This document shows, piece by piece, positions 51,782-61,379 of a stretch of 64,000 nucleotides of DNA (positions are counted from its first letter, which is position 1; each line of letters opens with the position of its first letter). This stretch comes from Bacillota bacterium (GTDB lineage Bacteria; Bacillota_I; Bacilli_A; Erysipelotrichales; Erysipelotrichaceae), in the NCBI GenBank assembly GCA_023388995.1, contig JAEWFD010000004.1, positions 62,001 to 126,000 of the forward strand, given 5' to 3'. Both the position numbers and the translations under genes were made by a program. The notes below the pieces were generated by a model that searched no databases, was not told where the DNA came from, and was given only the letters and a program-made list of their open reading frames with translations.

Positions 51782-52297
51782 CTATTTTTCCACTTTCGGT
51801 AACAATTCTCTGAGTTTTGATAACCGCGGATCAAATTCCTCTTTTTCATCTACGCTCGCCTCATCAGATATGAATTCCCATCCCTTGCCCTTTGCCTGGA
51901 CGCTTGCGCCCTCGCTTACGACTTTCAATGGAACCTCACAAATAATGGTTTCAAAAATGACAGGCATTAAATCCACGACATCTTTTTTAACTTCGATGAC
52001 ATCTTCGTCGTCAATTACCTTCACAAAGGAATAGACAACATCGCGTTCTTCATAAAAGGGATAATCCACATCAACATTTGTCAACGCACAAGGGACAATC
52101 ATAATGCCTTCTACCGTAAAATGAACATTAAATTGTTCACTGTCTACGAAATATTGGGCATCTCCCCAAACACGGACATCCTTTAATCCTCGCAAACTAC
52201 TCAATGAGAAAAAGGTATTAGAATCAAATGCAATTTCTTCATCAAATGAGAATATTTGATCTCCCCGTTTCCGCAATTCACTTTTTGAGAATTTCAC
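51782..52297 (-). CDS. DUF177 (YceD/YlbN) protein
   Basis: A 171-residue DUF177 protein, which in other bacteria lies before rpmF and has a role in 23S rRNA or ribosome assembly. It is rich in acidic residues and ends DPRLSKLRELLPKVEK, a typical family tail, with VPCALTNVDVDYPF in the middle. I place the start at GTG 52297 (VKFSKSELRKRG), with GAGGTG nine bases upstream, because longer versions start inside the leader. A strong promoter lies at 52329-52357. The usual four cysteines of some homologues are absent. Confidence 0.87.
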   Translation of the reverse strand: MKFSKSELRKRGDQIFSFDEEIAFDSNTFFSLSSLRGLKDVRVWGDAQYFVDSEQFNVHFTVEGIMIVPCALTNVDVDYPFYEERDVVYSFVKVIDDEDVIEVKKDVVDLMPVIFETIICEVPLKVVSEGASVQAKGKGWEFISDEASVDEKEEFDPRLSKLRELLPKVEK

Positions 52298-52328
52298 GAG
52301 TAAATTCACCTCACAGGTTAACGTAACT

Positions 52329-52357
52329 ATTATATGAAAAACCATTGATAAAGTCAA
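52329..52357 (-). promoter_or_regulatory. Promoter of DUF177-rpmF
   Basis: TTGACT (52352-52357), 17 bp and TATAAT (52329-52334) on the minus strand, near consensus. The rest of the gap to 52602 has no clear gene; one open frame (52481 to about 52597) without a start codon is noted under rejected items. Confidence 0.8.
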
Positions 52358-52602
52358 TTAAAACTTATCTAAACCCGCACGATGGCAAAAGAAAAGTTAA
52401 ATTTCAGAACAAAGAGTAGGTATTTGCATGAATTCCGGCAAAAGTAAGCTTTCCCTTCTGTTTAAGCTTCCAGCTTCTTTTCACAACGCATTCAGATAGC
52501 GAATTGCAAATTCCGCTAAGCTGCTCTCGCCAAAATGATATAATTCCGATTCTGAAACACAGTTACCGCAACTATCATCGAAGTCCTTATGTACTTATCG
52601 AT

Positions 52603-53538
52603 TTACTTTTTATTGTCAGGACGAATAAATTTCAAATTCAGGAAACGTACAATATCTTCATATACATCCTTCTTATTTTTCTCTTGAAACAATTCGTGTC
52701 TTGCATTCGGATACAAAATCATCTCTACATGCAGATATCCCTGTTTCTTCAAGTGATTCATCGCATCTTTCACACCTTTAGTGAAACGCCCGCATGGATC
52801 TTTCTCCCCGCTCAGAAACAGTACGGGACATTTCGGATTCTTGAGCGGCCGCGGATACCGTTGATAGACCTTCTGCAATCCGGTGAATAGATCATAATAG
52901 CTGCGTGTTGAAAACATAAAGCCACATGCCTCATCCGCAATATAGGCATCCACACCAGCATCATCAGAGTTCAGCCAGTCAAACTTTGTCCGCTTTGGAA
53001 AAGAACGATTAAAGCCGCCAAATATCAGTCCATCTAGAAATTTGCTGCGATGCTGCTCACCTTTGGTGATACCAACTAGAGCTGCCAGCATGCGTGCAAA
53101 GAAAAGGCCTGATGTTCTGGATGGTGTACCACATAAGATAACAGCTTGCATTTCTGTTCCATGAACCTGCATATAGCGTCTTGCCAGTAATGATCCCATA
53201 CTATGACCCAGCATCACATATTTATAATCACGAAACCGCTGCTTCATCAACTTCACCAGTTTATGCATATCTTCCACAGCAGCCTCAAACCCCTGTTCAC
53301 CCATATCCCCATAGGTTTCCTGACTCAATAAACTTTTTCCGTGACCCCGATGATCTGCAATCACGACAGTAAACCCTTGCTCACATAAATATTCACATAA
53401 TCCTTGATAACGATCTTTATGCTCAGCCATCCCATGCGCAATCTGCACAATGATTTTGCGATTCAAGTTTGGCTGATATACATCATAATAAATTTGCACA
53501 TCCCCGTAATTTGAGAGGAATTTTAAATTAGATTCCAT
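52603..53538 (-). CDS. Lysophospholipase/monoacylglycerol lipase-like hydrolase
   Basis: A 311-residue alpha/beta hydrolase of the Hydrolase_4 (PldB/YtpA) family. VQIAHGMAEHKDRYQGL, DHRGHGKS and the elbow GHSMGSLLARRY (Ser near residue 112) are all present. The acid lies in LSGEKDPCGRF, and the histidine in ARHELFQEKNKKDV. It should cleave acyl esters of lysolipids or monoglycerides, with no export signal, so on the inner side of the membrane. It has no operon partner. Confidence 0.88.
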   Translation of the reverse strand: MESNLKFLSNYGDVQIYYDVYQPNLNRKIIVQIAHGMAEHKDRYQGLCEYLCEQGFTVVIADHRGHGKSLLSQETYGDMGEQGFEAAVEDMHKLVKLMKQRFRDYKYVMLGHSMGSLLARRYMQVHGTEMQAVILCGTPSRTSGLFFARMLAALVGITKGEQHRSKFLDGLIFGGFNRSFPKRTKFDWLNSDDAGVDAYIADEACGFMFSTRSYYDLFTGLQKVYQRYPRPLKNPKCPVLFLSGEKDPCGRFTKGVKDAMNHLKKQGYLHVEMILYPNARHELFQEKNKKDVYEDIVRFLNLKFIRPDNKK

Positions 53539-53675
53539 CCTGCTGCCCTGCCTTCTTATCTGATTTTATTATAAGCAACCAGTGCGTTAAATGCAATCTT
53601 TCACTATGTTTCAAGCAGGAATTATGCTATATTTGAGAAGTCTTTACCAAACCACGCAAACAAGGAGGAATTCAG

Positions 53676-54809
53676 ATGCAAGCATGCGGTATCGTTGTGG
53701 AATATAACCCACTGCACAGCGGACATATTCACCATATCCAAGAAAGCAGAAGCAAAAGCGGCTGTGATGTATTGATCGCAGTCATGTCCCCTTATTTCGT
53801 CCAGCGGGGAGAACCCGCTATTTTGCATCCCTCTGAACGGGCAAAACAAGCAATTCTTCATGGTGTCGATCTTGTCGTGGAGTTGCCATATCCTTATTGC
53901 TTGGAACATGCCGATAAATTCGCCTTGGGTGCTATTACAGTATTAAACAAACTGCACATCAAGCATCTGTGCTTTGGCAGTGAAAGCAACAATATACAAA
54001 GTCTGGAACAAGAATTAGCAAGACAATCCACCCGGCAATTTTCCAGCACCCACAGCTTGGCTGCACACAACCCGCATCAGAACAGCAATGATATTTTAGG
54101 GGTTGCTTATTTGAAAGCATTGCAGCAAACCAACATTCAGCCACTTACCATCCAACGAACCAATGTCTATCGTTCCACAACGATTGAATCGGCCCACGCT
54201 TCCGCCAGTGCCTTGCGTCAGGCAGTTCGGATGAATGACAATACAAACTTATCTCTTTATACTCCCATGGAGGCACAGCTCCGCAATCAGCCGTTAGCCG
54301 ATCTGGCAGCCTTTTATCCGTTGCTGCGCTATTTGCTGACAACATTGCCAGCCTCATATTTGAAATCACTTTTTTTGATGGAGGAGGGTATTGAAGGTCT
54401 GTTTCAAAAACAAGCATCGCAATGTCATGATCTTGCTTCCTTTTTGACGGCCTGTACCAGCAAGCGTTATACCCGCTCGCGCATTCAACGTACACTCTGT
54501 CATCTTTTATTGCAGACAACAAAAGACGAAGCACGCACATTAGCGCAAATGGATATTGTTCGAATCTTAGCTTATAATCAAACAGGACAGACTTATTTGA
54601 AACATGTCAGAGAACTGGAAAAACAGCACAAAGCATTGCATCCAGCATATGAGATTCCGCAATTCGCCAATAAATTCAATCAGCTTCCTGTACCATATCA
54701 AAAGAAAGCAATGCAAATGTGCCGGGTGGCCCATCACTTCAGCAGAGAAGAAATGCTGCACCAAGCCATTCAGCAGGAATTATCTTATCCAATTCGCTTG
54801 GAGGTGTAA
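53676..54809 (+). CDS. tmcAL: tRNA(Met) cytidine acetate ligase
   Basis: A 377-residue TmcAL (YlbM) protein. It uses acetate and ATP to make N4-acetylcytidine at the wobble position of elongator tRNA-Met. GIVVEYNPLHSGHIHHIQES at the N-terminus is the nucleotidyltransferase-like HxGH signature, followed by MSPYFVQRGEPAI and DLVVELPYPY. The C-terminal half is helical. The ATG at 53676 has AAGGAGGAATTC upstream. It is followed 4 bp later by a YdcF-type gene. Confidence 0.95.
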   Translation: MQACGIVVEYNPLHSGHIHHIQESRSKSGCDVLIAVMSPYFVQRGEPAILHPSERAKQAILHGVDLVVELPYPYCLEHADKFALGAITVLNKLHIKHLCFGSESNNIQSLEQELARQSTRQFSSTHSLAAHNPHQNSNDILGVAYLKALQQTNIQPLTIQRTNVYRSTTIESAHASASALRQAVRMNDNTNLSLYTPMEAQLRNQPLADLAAFYPLLRYLLTTLPASYLKSLFLMEEGIEGLFQKQASQCHDLASFLTACTSKRYTRSRIQRTLCHLLLQTTKDEARTLAQMDIVRILAYNQTGQTYLKHVRELEKQHKALHPAYEIPQFANKFNQLPVPYQKKAMQMCRVAHHFSREEMLHQAIQQELSYPIRLEV

Positions 54810-54813
54810 TCAG

Positions 54814-55413
54814 ATGGAACCCTTTGTTGTGATCCTACTTCGCATCTTGGTTGTTTTGATCCTAATGCTCATTACGATCCCCGCATTGGCTACCTTATGT
54901 TTTTTTCCTTATCCTAAAAAAATCTTAAATCCTGATGTTTACTTGATACTAGGATGTGCTCCGCAAAAAGACGGTACTCTCAGCAACATGATGCAAAGCC
55001 GCGTGGACGAAGCAATCAGCCAATATCGATTCCGCAAACGACCGCTGCTGTTTACAGGATGGGCGAATAAACATGCCCGAAGTGAAGCCAGCCTCATGGC
55101 GGAATATGCCGCAAATAAAGGAATTCCTGTACATCACATTCTGCTGGAAGAACATGCGCGAAGCACCTTTGAGAACTTCCAAAATGTACTTCCCATCTTA
55201 AAAGAACGTGGTTTTACCGATATATGTGTGATCACCAATCACTTTCATATGCGGCGAGCGTATTTCTTTGCCCGCAAATTTCATCTTACCAGCATGGCTG
55301 CGTCTGCTTCTTTAAAGAACTATCTCCCAGCTTGGCATATTTTTCTTCTGCTGACTACGGAAACAGTGCTGCGCTTAAAATGCCTCTATTATGAATGGAA
55401 ACTGCGGCCGTAA
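54814..55413 (+). CDS. YdcF/SanA-family membrane-anchored DUF218 protein
   Basis: A 199-residue protein with one N-terminal membrane segment (about residues 5-28) and a DUF218 domain: YLILGCAPQKDGTLSNMMQSRVDEAI, LLFTGWANKHARSEASLM, LEEHARSTFENFQNVLPIL and ITNHFHMRRAYFFA. Family members such as SanA/ElyC affect envelope integrity, and their chemistry is not settled. I chose ATG 54814, with GGAGG before it and directly after tmcAL, over a long 5' extension that overlaps tmcAL in another frame. A plus-strand terminator follows. Confidence 0.87.
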   Translation: MEPFVVILLRILVVLILMLITIPALATLCFFPYPKKILNPDVYLILGCAPQKDGTLSNMMQSRVDEAISQYRFRKRPLLFTGWANKHARSEASLMAEYAANKGIPVHHILLEEHARSTFENFQNVLPILKERGFTDICVITNHFHMRRAYFFARKFHLTSMAASASLKNYLPAWHIFLLLTTETVLRLKCLYYEWKLRP

Positions 55414-55425
55414 TAAAAGCAGATA

Positions 55426-55472
55426 AAAGAGATGGTCAGGCTTTGTAAGCCAAATCCATCTCTTTCTTATTT
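55426..55472 (+). terminator. Terminator of tmcAL-ydcF-like unit
   Basis: AAAGAGATGG (55426-55435) and CCATCTCTTT (55456-55465) enclose a second GGCTT/AAGCC stem, followed by CTTATTTATTTTT. It ends plus-strand transcription in front of the convergent ABC genes. Confidence 0.85.
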
Positions 55473-55476
55473 ATTT

Positions 55477-57864
55477 TTATCTTTTCATCTGCGGCTTGCG
55501 AAGTAAAAAGATACATGCCATCAATATCAATATTGCACCGCCATAGACAGCATACCAAAGCTTAGATAGCTCTGGCATATGGTATAAGCCATATGCTTTC
55601 AGAAGCCCTTCCCGGATAAACGGCTGAATGATTAGATATAAAATACCGCTGAATAATAAGGAACCACCTAATACAAGTACTTCCTGGATGATTATTTTCC
55701 GCCTGATTTTCTGATCTCCGATACCGATATTTCTTAAAAATCTATGATTGGCCTGCTGCTCCTGCAAATTGCATTGCACCGACATCACTTCATTCACAAT
55801 CCACAATGCCAGAAGAAGGAGCATCACCCCTTGGATCATGCCAATCGTTCTTTGATTTACATCCTGGTTTGTCTCATTCAGTTTTTGGAGCACCTCATCA
55901 TACTTCATATATTGCATATTTTTCTTTTGCAAATACCGTTCCAATAACTTTCCTTGCTCTTCATTCTCTACATTTACCAAAAACATCTCCACATTCTTGC
56001 CTACATTGTCATGCTCTTTTTCACTGCGGAATTCTAAAATAAAAGCAATCCAGCCATTGTCGATCAACGTATTTACCGTAGCATTAACCGGTGCCGCAGT
56101 TTCACTATTACCCGGGTAGTTTGCACTCAGATAGAAGATATATTGCTTCGCTACCGAAACATGTTCATCCTTCGGACTATAAATACTTAAGCCACGGGCA
56201 TCCATATGACGTCTGGACGAGACAAGAAAACGATAGTAGTCGCGATAATCCTCGCGATATCTCTGTGATATCGTTAAGAATGGGGCCTTTCCGGCTACTG
56301 GTTTTACAAACCCTACCATCGAATTATAAAAAACCAAAAAATTGGATTTATAATAGGTTCTTCGGTTCGTATCTAAATCAATATCCAGAAAATAGATATC
56401 CGATTTTTTGTCGATCATGACTTGTTTTTTCGCAAAGTAACCGGCATTTTTATAATCTGAAAATGAACTAGCCCCTACAATATAATCAAATTGAATCCCA
56501 AGTGTATCTTTGTTGTAAATATTGCTGACAGATGCTTTTGCCTGGACCGTAATCAGCAAGGTAATGATGATCATCATCATACTGAGTACAGAACCAAGCG
56601 TATTTGCACGATTTGCCAGCAGTTCCTTCCATCCCAGCTGCAAAACATAGTTATTATTCTGCAAACGCCTGGATGCTCCATATGTGCGATCTGCCGTTTT
56701 GGTCATTTGAAAAGCCAATTTCATATACCGTTTCAACTGCATGAGAAATAGACCGAAAATGATGATCAAATATCCTGCAAAAGTTCCCAGCGTACGAATC
56801 AGGATAACCGGATTGCAATCCAAAATAGATGCCAAACTGCGGTTTTGCTTCATAACTTGTAAAATACTGACATTGATCATGCCAAACAATGCCAATGAAC
56901 ATGCTATGATCAGCAGCAACTGCAATACATAGGAATACATAATTTTATTTTGGAAAACACCCTGTAATACCAATGCTCCGATTGTCTTGGCATCTTGCAT
57001 CAGCTGCTTGCGCAAGAACATATAGAATGTATAAGCACTGCTGATCATTAAGCCCGCCAGCACAAATATGGAAATAAAACGGAATAAGATATCCGCAACA
57101 GAAGAAAGCTGAGCAATCTCAAACAATGGCGAAACATTTACCAGGAATGGATCCCATACCGTGAGCTCATTGCCTAGACGCTGTACAAAAGCCTGTTCCT
57201 GCTGCGTTGTATAATGATCAAACTGAACCTTGTAAACAATCCGGTTGCTATAGTTATAAATGTTCTGTTCTGCCAATTCTTTCACTGTCTGATAATTAGC
57301 CAACCCTACCGACAGAATCGGATAATTAAATAATTTGATATCCTTCAGCTGACTTTTACCTACAAAGGCATCATTGTAATTAGGATAATCCACAATGGAT
57401 ACGACAGTAAAAACAGTATCCTGAATTTGCATCTGATAGCCAAGCGGAATGATGCCAAGTTTCGTCAAGGAACGGGCATAGCTTTCGGTAATAGCCAGCT
57501 CATAGCCGGTTAATTCCGCCAGAGCTTTTCCTTGCAAAACAGTGAAGAGATTCGTTTGATCGGAAACATATCCTTCCACAAACAAGTCAGAATCTTCATT
57601 GCCTGTATGATATCCAACTGCATAGGTCATTTCATAGCTTCCAATGCCTTGTATCAATTTATCCATGTCTAGCGTTCCATCCAGTGTCAAATAGACATTG
57701 GTATGCGCTCCATGAACAGCATCAACTCGCTGGGCCAAACTCTGATTTTTACTGTATAAGGTGACAGTAATTTGCAGTGACATCAAGACTGCCAACAGCA
57801 ATACAACCAAGGTCGCCATCATCTTTTGTTTCTTATATAATATTGTCTTCAAAATTAATTTCAT
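55477..57864 (-). CDS. FtsX-type ABC permease, copy 2
   Basis: A 795-residue permease of the MacB/FtsX type. It has one N-terminal membrane segment (residues about 14-35), a 220-residue outside domain, three membrane segments at about 255-375 and a second long outside domain. Three more membrane segments lie at 660-790 (TIGMIQGVMLLLLALWIVNEVMSV and after). It is about 70 percent identical by eye to the next gene upstream and shares whole blocks with it (SPLFEIAQLSSVADILFRFIS). It is driven by the two ABC ATPases and probably exports or senses a peptide. The order points to one operon. Confidence 0.88.
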   Translation of the reverse strand: MKLILKTILYKKQKMMATLVVLLLAVLMSLQITVTLYSKNQSLAQRVDAVHGAHTNVYLTLDGTLDMDKLIQGIGSYEMTYAVGYHTGNEDSDLFVEGYVSDQTNLFTVLQGKALAELTGYELAITESYARSLTKLGIIPLGYQMQIQDTVFTVVSIVDYPNYNDAFVGKSQLKDIKLFNYPILSVGLANYQTVKELAEQNIYNYSNRIVYKVQFDHYTTQQEQAFVQRLGNELTVWDPFLVNVSPLFEIAQLSSVADILFRFISIFVLAGLMISSAYTFYMFLRKQLMQDAKTIGALVLQGVFQNKIMYSYVLQLLLIIACSLALFGMINVSILQVMKQNRSLASILDCNPVILIRTLGTFAGYLIIIFGLFLMQLKRYMKLAFQMTKTADRTYGASRRLQNNNYVLQLGWKELLANRANTLGSVLSMMMIIITLLITVQAKASVSNIYNKDTLGIQFDYIVGASSFSDYKNAGYFAKKQVMIDKKSDIYFLDIDLDTNRRTYYKSNFLVFYNSMVGFVKPVAGKAPFLTISQRYREDYRDYYRFLVSSRRHMDARGLSIYSPKDEHVSVAKQYIFYLSANYPGNSETAAPVNATVNTLIDNGWIAFILEFRSEKEHDNVGKNVEMFLVNVENEEQGKLLERYLQKKNMQYMKYDEVLQKLNETNQDVNQRTIGMIQGVMLLLLALWIVNEVMSVQCNLQEQQANHRFLRNIGIGDQKIRRKIIIQEVLVLGGSLLFSGILYLIIQPFIREGLLKAYGLYHMPELSKLWYAVYGGAILILMACIFLLRKPQMKR

Positions 57865-57894
57865 CTGCTTCCTCCCTGTTCCTGCATCACTGCA

Positions 57895-60315
57895 TTATTT
57901 GCAATTATCCTTACAAAAACTATCAACTGTTTTACGTAGATATGGTTTGCGAAGCATATATAATCCGGCAGCAATTACAACCAGAAGACTACCGTACAGC
58001 ACATACCAGAAACCAGAAAGTTCCGGCATATCGTACAATCCATATGCTTTTAATAACCCTTCCCGTATAAGTGGCTGTATACCAAGATATGCCATGCCGC
58101 CAAACAGCAAGGAACCACCTATGATAAGTACTTCCTGAGTAATCACTTTGCGTCTGATTGCAAGATCCCTGATCCCAATGCGCTTCAAGAACCGGTGATT
58201 GATTTGTTGGTCCTGCAAATTGCATTGCACTGCCATCACCTCATTTACCAGCCATAACGCCAGCAGCAGCCCTAAAACACCTTGCATCATCCAGATTGTT
58301 CTTTGGTTTACATCTTGATTGGTTTCATTCAACTTGTCAATAACTTCATTGAAACTCATATACTCCATATCATGCTGGGCAAAATATGCTTCCAGAAGCG
58401 ATTTGTTTTCTTCATCCTTTGCATTCACCAAGAACATATCCACAAATTGATCACGATTGTCATAGTCCTTTTCACTGCGGAACTCTAAGATAAAGGCAAT
58501 CCAGCCATTGTCAATTAAGGTATTTACAGTTGCATTGATAGGTGCTCCGGATTCCGTATTCCCCGGATAATTAGCATCTAGATAGAAGATATACTGCTTT
58601 TCTATAGGAACGCTTACATCGTTGACATCGTAAAGCCGCAGACCGCGGGCATCCATATGCCTTCTGGAAGATGCAAGAAAGCGATAGCGTGCCCGGTAAT
58701 AATGACGGTATTTCTGTGATTCCGTTAGGTATGGTGCTTCTCCGCTAACTGGCTTTACAAATCCCTCCATAGAATTATAGAACACCAGGAAGTTGGATTT
58801 ATAATATGTACGGCGGTACGTATCAAAATCAATATCCAGAAAGTATACATCCGAGGTTTTATCAATCCATGCCTGCTCCTTCGCGAATGGCCGCACCCCG
58901 TCATAGTTCAAAAATGATGTTCTGCCCACGATATAGTCAAAATGAATGCCAAGCGTATCTTCATTGTAAATGTGATCTACCGACGCTTTGGCCTGCAAAG
59001 TTATGAGCAGCGTAATAATAATCATGGTCATGCTGAGGATAGAACCGAGGGTATTGATACGATTTGCCAGCAATCCTTTCCAAGCCAGCTGCAAAACATA
59101 GTTCTTACTTTGCAAACGACTGGAAGGACCATACGTATGATCTGCCGTTTTGGTCATTTGAAAGGCCTGCTTCATGTAACGTTTCAGCTGCATGAGAAAC
59201 AATCCAAAAATAACAAGCAAATATCCCGCAAATGCAAGGAGCGTTCGCAGCAGGATAATTTGATTGCAATCCAAAATTGGTGCCAGACTGCGATTTTGTT
59301 TCAGCACTTCCAAGATACCGATATTCATCACGCCAAAAAGAATCAGCGCACTCACAGTAATTAATAAAAGCTGAGCAAAATAAGAAAACATAATTTTATT
59401 TTGATATACCCCTTGCAATACCAAAGCCCCGATGGTCTTGGCATCCTGCATCAACTGCTTCCGCAAAAAGATATAGAATGTATAGGCACTGCTGAGCATC
59501 AGCCCAGCTAGTACAAACACAGAAATAAACCGGAACAAAATATCCGCAACAGATGATAATTGCGCAATCTCAAACAGTGGCGAAACATTTATCAGAAATG
59601 GATCCCATACTTTAATTTCGTTGCCCAGCCTCTGTACGAAATACTGTTCCTGATCACTGCTATAATGGTCATACCGCACCTTATACAAGATTCTGTTTCC
59701 AAAATCATATGGATTTTCTTCAGCAATTTCTTTTACGGTTTGATAGTTGGCTAACCCGACAGATAGAATCGGATAATTAAATAATTTGATATCCTTCAGC
59801 TCGCTTTTGCCTACAAAAGCATCATTATAATTAGGATAATCAACAATAGATTCAACCGTAAACGTATCATCACGGATCGTAATTTGATGTCCCAGCGGCT
59901 GCAATCCAAGTTTAACCAAGGAACGTGCATAGCTCTCCGTTACTGCTATCTCATAGCCCTCAAGCTCTGCCAGCGGTTTTCCCTGCATAACCGGAAACAA
60001 ATTGGTTTGGTCATTGATATACCCCTCCAAAAAAAGATCCGAATTTTCATTGCCCGTATGATACCCAATCGCATAGGTGGACTCAAAACTTCCGATTCCG
60101 GCTACCAGCTTTTCGATATCCAATGTCCCATTCATGGTCAGATACACATTTGTATGCGCACCACGTACTGCATCTACACGCTGGGCCAGACTTTGGTTTT
60201 TGCTGTATAAAGTGACTGTGATCTGGAGTGACATCAAAACTGCTAAAAGCAATATCACCAATGTCATCATGATTCGTTTCTTATTGTATAAAATCGTCTT
60301 TACTATGAGCCTCAT
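57895..60315 (-). CDS. FtsX-type ABC permease, copy 1
   Basis: An 806-residue permease with the same layout as the gene downstream: N-terminal membrane segment, large outside domain, three membrane segments near 255-375, a second outside domain and a three-segment C-terminus (WMMQGVLGLLLALWLVNEVMAV). It starts MRLIVKTILYNKKRIMMTLV, with AGGGAGGAATCAGT upstream. A Lys/Cys tail (TVDSFCKDNCK) ends the chain. Permeases of this family form efflux or antimicrobial-peptide sensing systems with LolD-like ATPases. The two copies may form a heterodimer. Confidence 0.88.
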   Translation of the reverse strand: MRLIVKTILYNKKRIMMTLVILLLAVLMSLQITVTLYSKNQSLAQRVDAVRGAHTNVYLTMNGTLDIEKLVAGIGSFESTYAIGYHTGNENSDLFLEGYINDQTNLFPVMQGKPLAELEGYEIAVTESYARSLVKLGLQPLGHQITIRDDTFTVESIVDYPNYNDAFVGKSELKDIKLFNYPILSVGLANYQTVKEIAEENPYDFGNRILYKVRYDHYSSDQEQYFVQRLGNEIKVWDPFLINVSPLFEIAQLSSVADILFRFISVFVLAGLMLSSAYTFYIFLRKQLMQDAKTIGALVLQGVYQNKIMFSYFAQLLLITVSALILFGVMNIGILEVLKQNRSLAPILDCNQIILLRTLLAFAGYLLVIFGLFLMQLKRYMKQAFQMTKTADHTYGPSSRLQSKNYVLQLAWKGLLANRINTLGSILSMTMIIITLLITLQAKASVDHIYNEDTLGIHFDYIVGRTSFLNYDGVRPFAKEQAWIDKTSDVYFLDIDFDTYRRTYYKSNFLVFYNSMEGFVKPVSGEAPYLTESQKYRHYYRARYRFLASSRRHMDARGLRLYDVNDVSVPIEKQYIFYLDANYPGNTESGAPINATVNTLIDNGWIAFILEFRSEKDYDNRDQFVDMFLVNAKDEENKSLLEAYFAQHDMEYMSFNEVIDKLNETNQDVNQRTIWMMQGVLGLLLALWLVNEVMAVQCNLQDQQINHRFLKRIGIRDLAIRRKVITQEVLIIGGSLLFGGMAYLGIQPLIREGLLKAYGLYDMPELSGFWYVLYGSLLVVIAAGLYMLRKPYLRKTVDSFCKDNCK

Positions 60316-60356
60316 ACTGATTCCTCCCTAGTTTTGATACAATGCCGATTCATTTT

Positions 60357-60551
60357 TCACTGAGCAAACATACCAGACAATAGCCACTACCATAAAGCCA
60401 TGCATGACCTATGCTTCCGCACTCCATTCCTCCATAAAACTGCTCCGTCACTTCAATTTGGTTTGCAGCCTTTGCATCTTCCTGAATAGTATTCAGTCTG
60501 TACAAGCACAATGAGCACCACGAACCACTTTTTATGGCGAATGGTCTTCAA
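60357..60551 (-). pseudogene. Decayed small ORF between ABC ATPase and permease
   Basis: The 242 bp spacer contains two frames that look like one broken gene. Upstream, from TTG 60551, a frame reads KTIRHKKWFVVLIVLV, basic then hydrophobic like the start of the neighbouring permeases. After a shift near 60500, a second frame (RLNTIQEDAKAANQIEV onward) stays open to a TGA at 60357. Neither part has a good ribosome site. A lost small membrane or peptide gene is possible, but chance is not excluded. Confidence 0.3.
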
Positions 60552-60557
60552 ACCAAC

Positions 60558-61280
60558 TCATAGGAACGGACTCACTTTCTCATGAATCAACTTGCTCTTT
60601 TCGTCCAGACTTAACTCTTTCATCGCAAGATCCAGTTGAAAAAGTCCATCTACCAGCACCAATAACCGTGTTCCATAGCTTGCCATGCGCATACTGTGGG
60701 TTACCATGATAATCGTTTGTCCTTTGCGGTTCAATTCTTCCAGCAATAAGATCAAATCATTTGCCGTATGCGGATTCAAAGAAGCCGTAGGTTCATCCGC
60801 AAACAAGACCTTCGGTTCATTCATAAGCGCCCTGGCTACTGCTGCCCGCTGTTTCTCCCCGCCGGAAATCTGATGGGGATAGCGATCTTTCAAGGCTCCA
60901 ATCCCCAGCTGCTCTAATAGCTGCTGCCCTTTGGAATATGCTTGTTTGTCATATTGCAAGCGTGATATCACAATATTTTCTAAGATCGTAAGCGTTTCAA
61001 TCAAATGATTATCTTGAAAGATGAAACCATACTCATGAAGCCGCAGCTGTTCTGTTTGCTGGACCAAACACTGGAGTATATTCTTCCCTTCCAATACAAC
61101 TTCCCCGGCCGACGGCTTATCAAGTGATGAAATACAGTTCAAAAAGGTTGATTTGCCGCTTCCGCTCTCTCCCATCACCACCACAAATTCACCTTTCTGA
61201 ATCGTGAGCGTAATCCCATTCAAGACTGATTGCGGCGTCGATGTTCCATATACTTTCTTAAGATCTTTCAGTTCCAGCAT
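60558..61280 (-). CDS. ABC ATPase, LolD/MacB type, copy 2
   Basis: A 240-residue ATPase with Walker A GESGSGKST at residues 38-46, the Q-loop FIFQDNHLIETL, signature ISGGEKQRAAVARAL and Walker B VLFADEPTASLNP, followed by the His switch VTHSM. All motifs are intact. It energises one of the large FtsX-type permeases encoded next. The start is ATG 61280, with GGAG seven bases upstream; the longer frame has no ribosome site. A paralogue lies 99 bp upstream. Confidence 0.93.
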   Translation of the reverse strand: MLELKDLKKVYGTSTPQSVLNGITLTIQKGEFVVVMGESGSGKSTFLNCISSLDKPSAGEVVLEGKNILQCLVQQTEQLRLHEYGFIFQDNHLIETLTILENIVISRLQYDKQAYSKGQQLLEQLGIGALKDRYPHQISGGEKQRAAVARALMNEPKVLFADEPTASLNPHTANDLILLLEELNRKGQTIIMVTHSMRMASYGTRLLVLVDGLFQLDLAMKELSLDEKSKLIHEKVSPFL

Positions 61281-61379
61281 ACATTTGCTCCTATCTATTG
61301 AATGAAAACAGTGAGTTTCAAAGCCACGCTCACTGCCCAAAAAAGATGTATGATTGATGTTTTGCTAAAGGCAATACGA

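Noticed and set aside
52481..52597. Open minus-strand frame after the lysophospholipase gene ending LAEFAIRYLNAL
   Set aside because: Coding-like composition but no start codon or ribosome site; perhaps a gene remnant, too weak to annotate.
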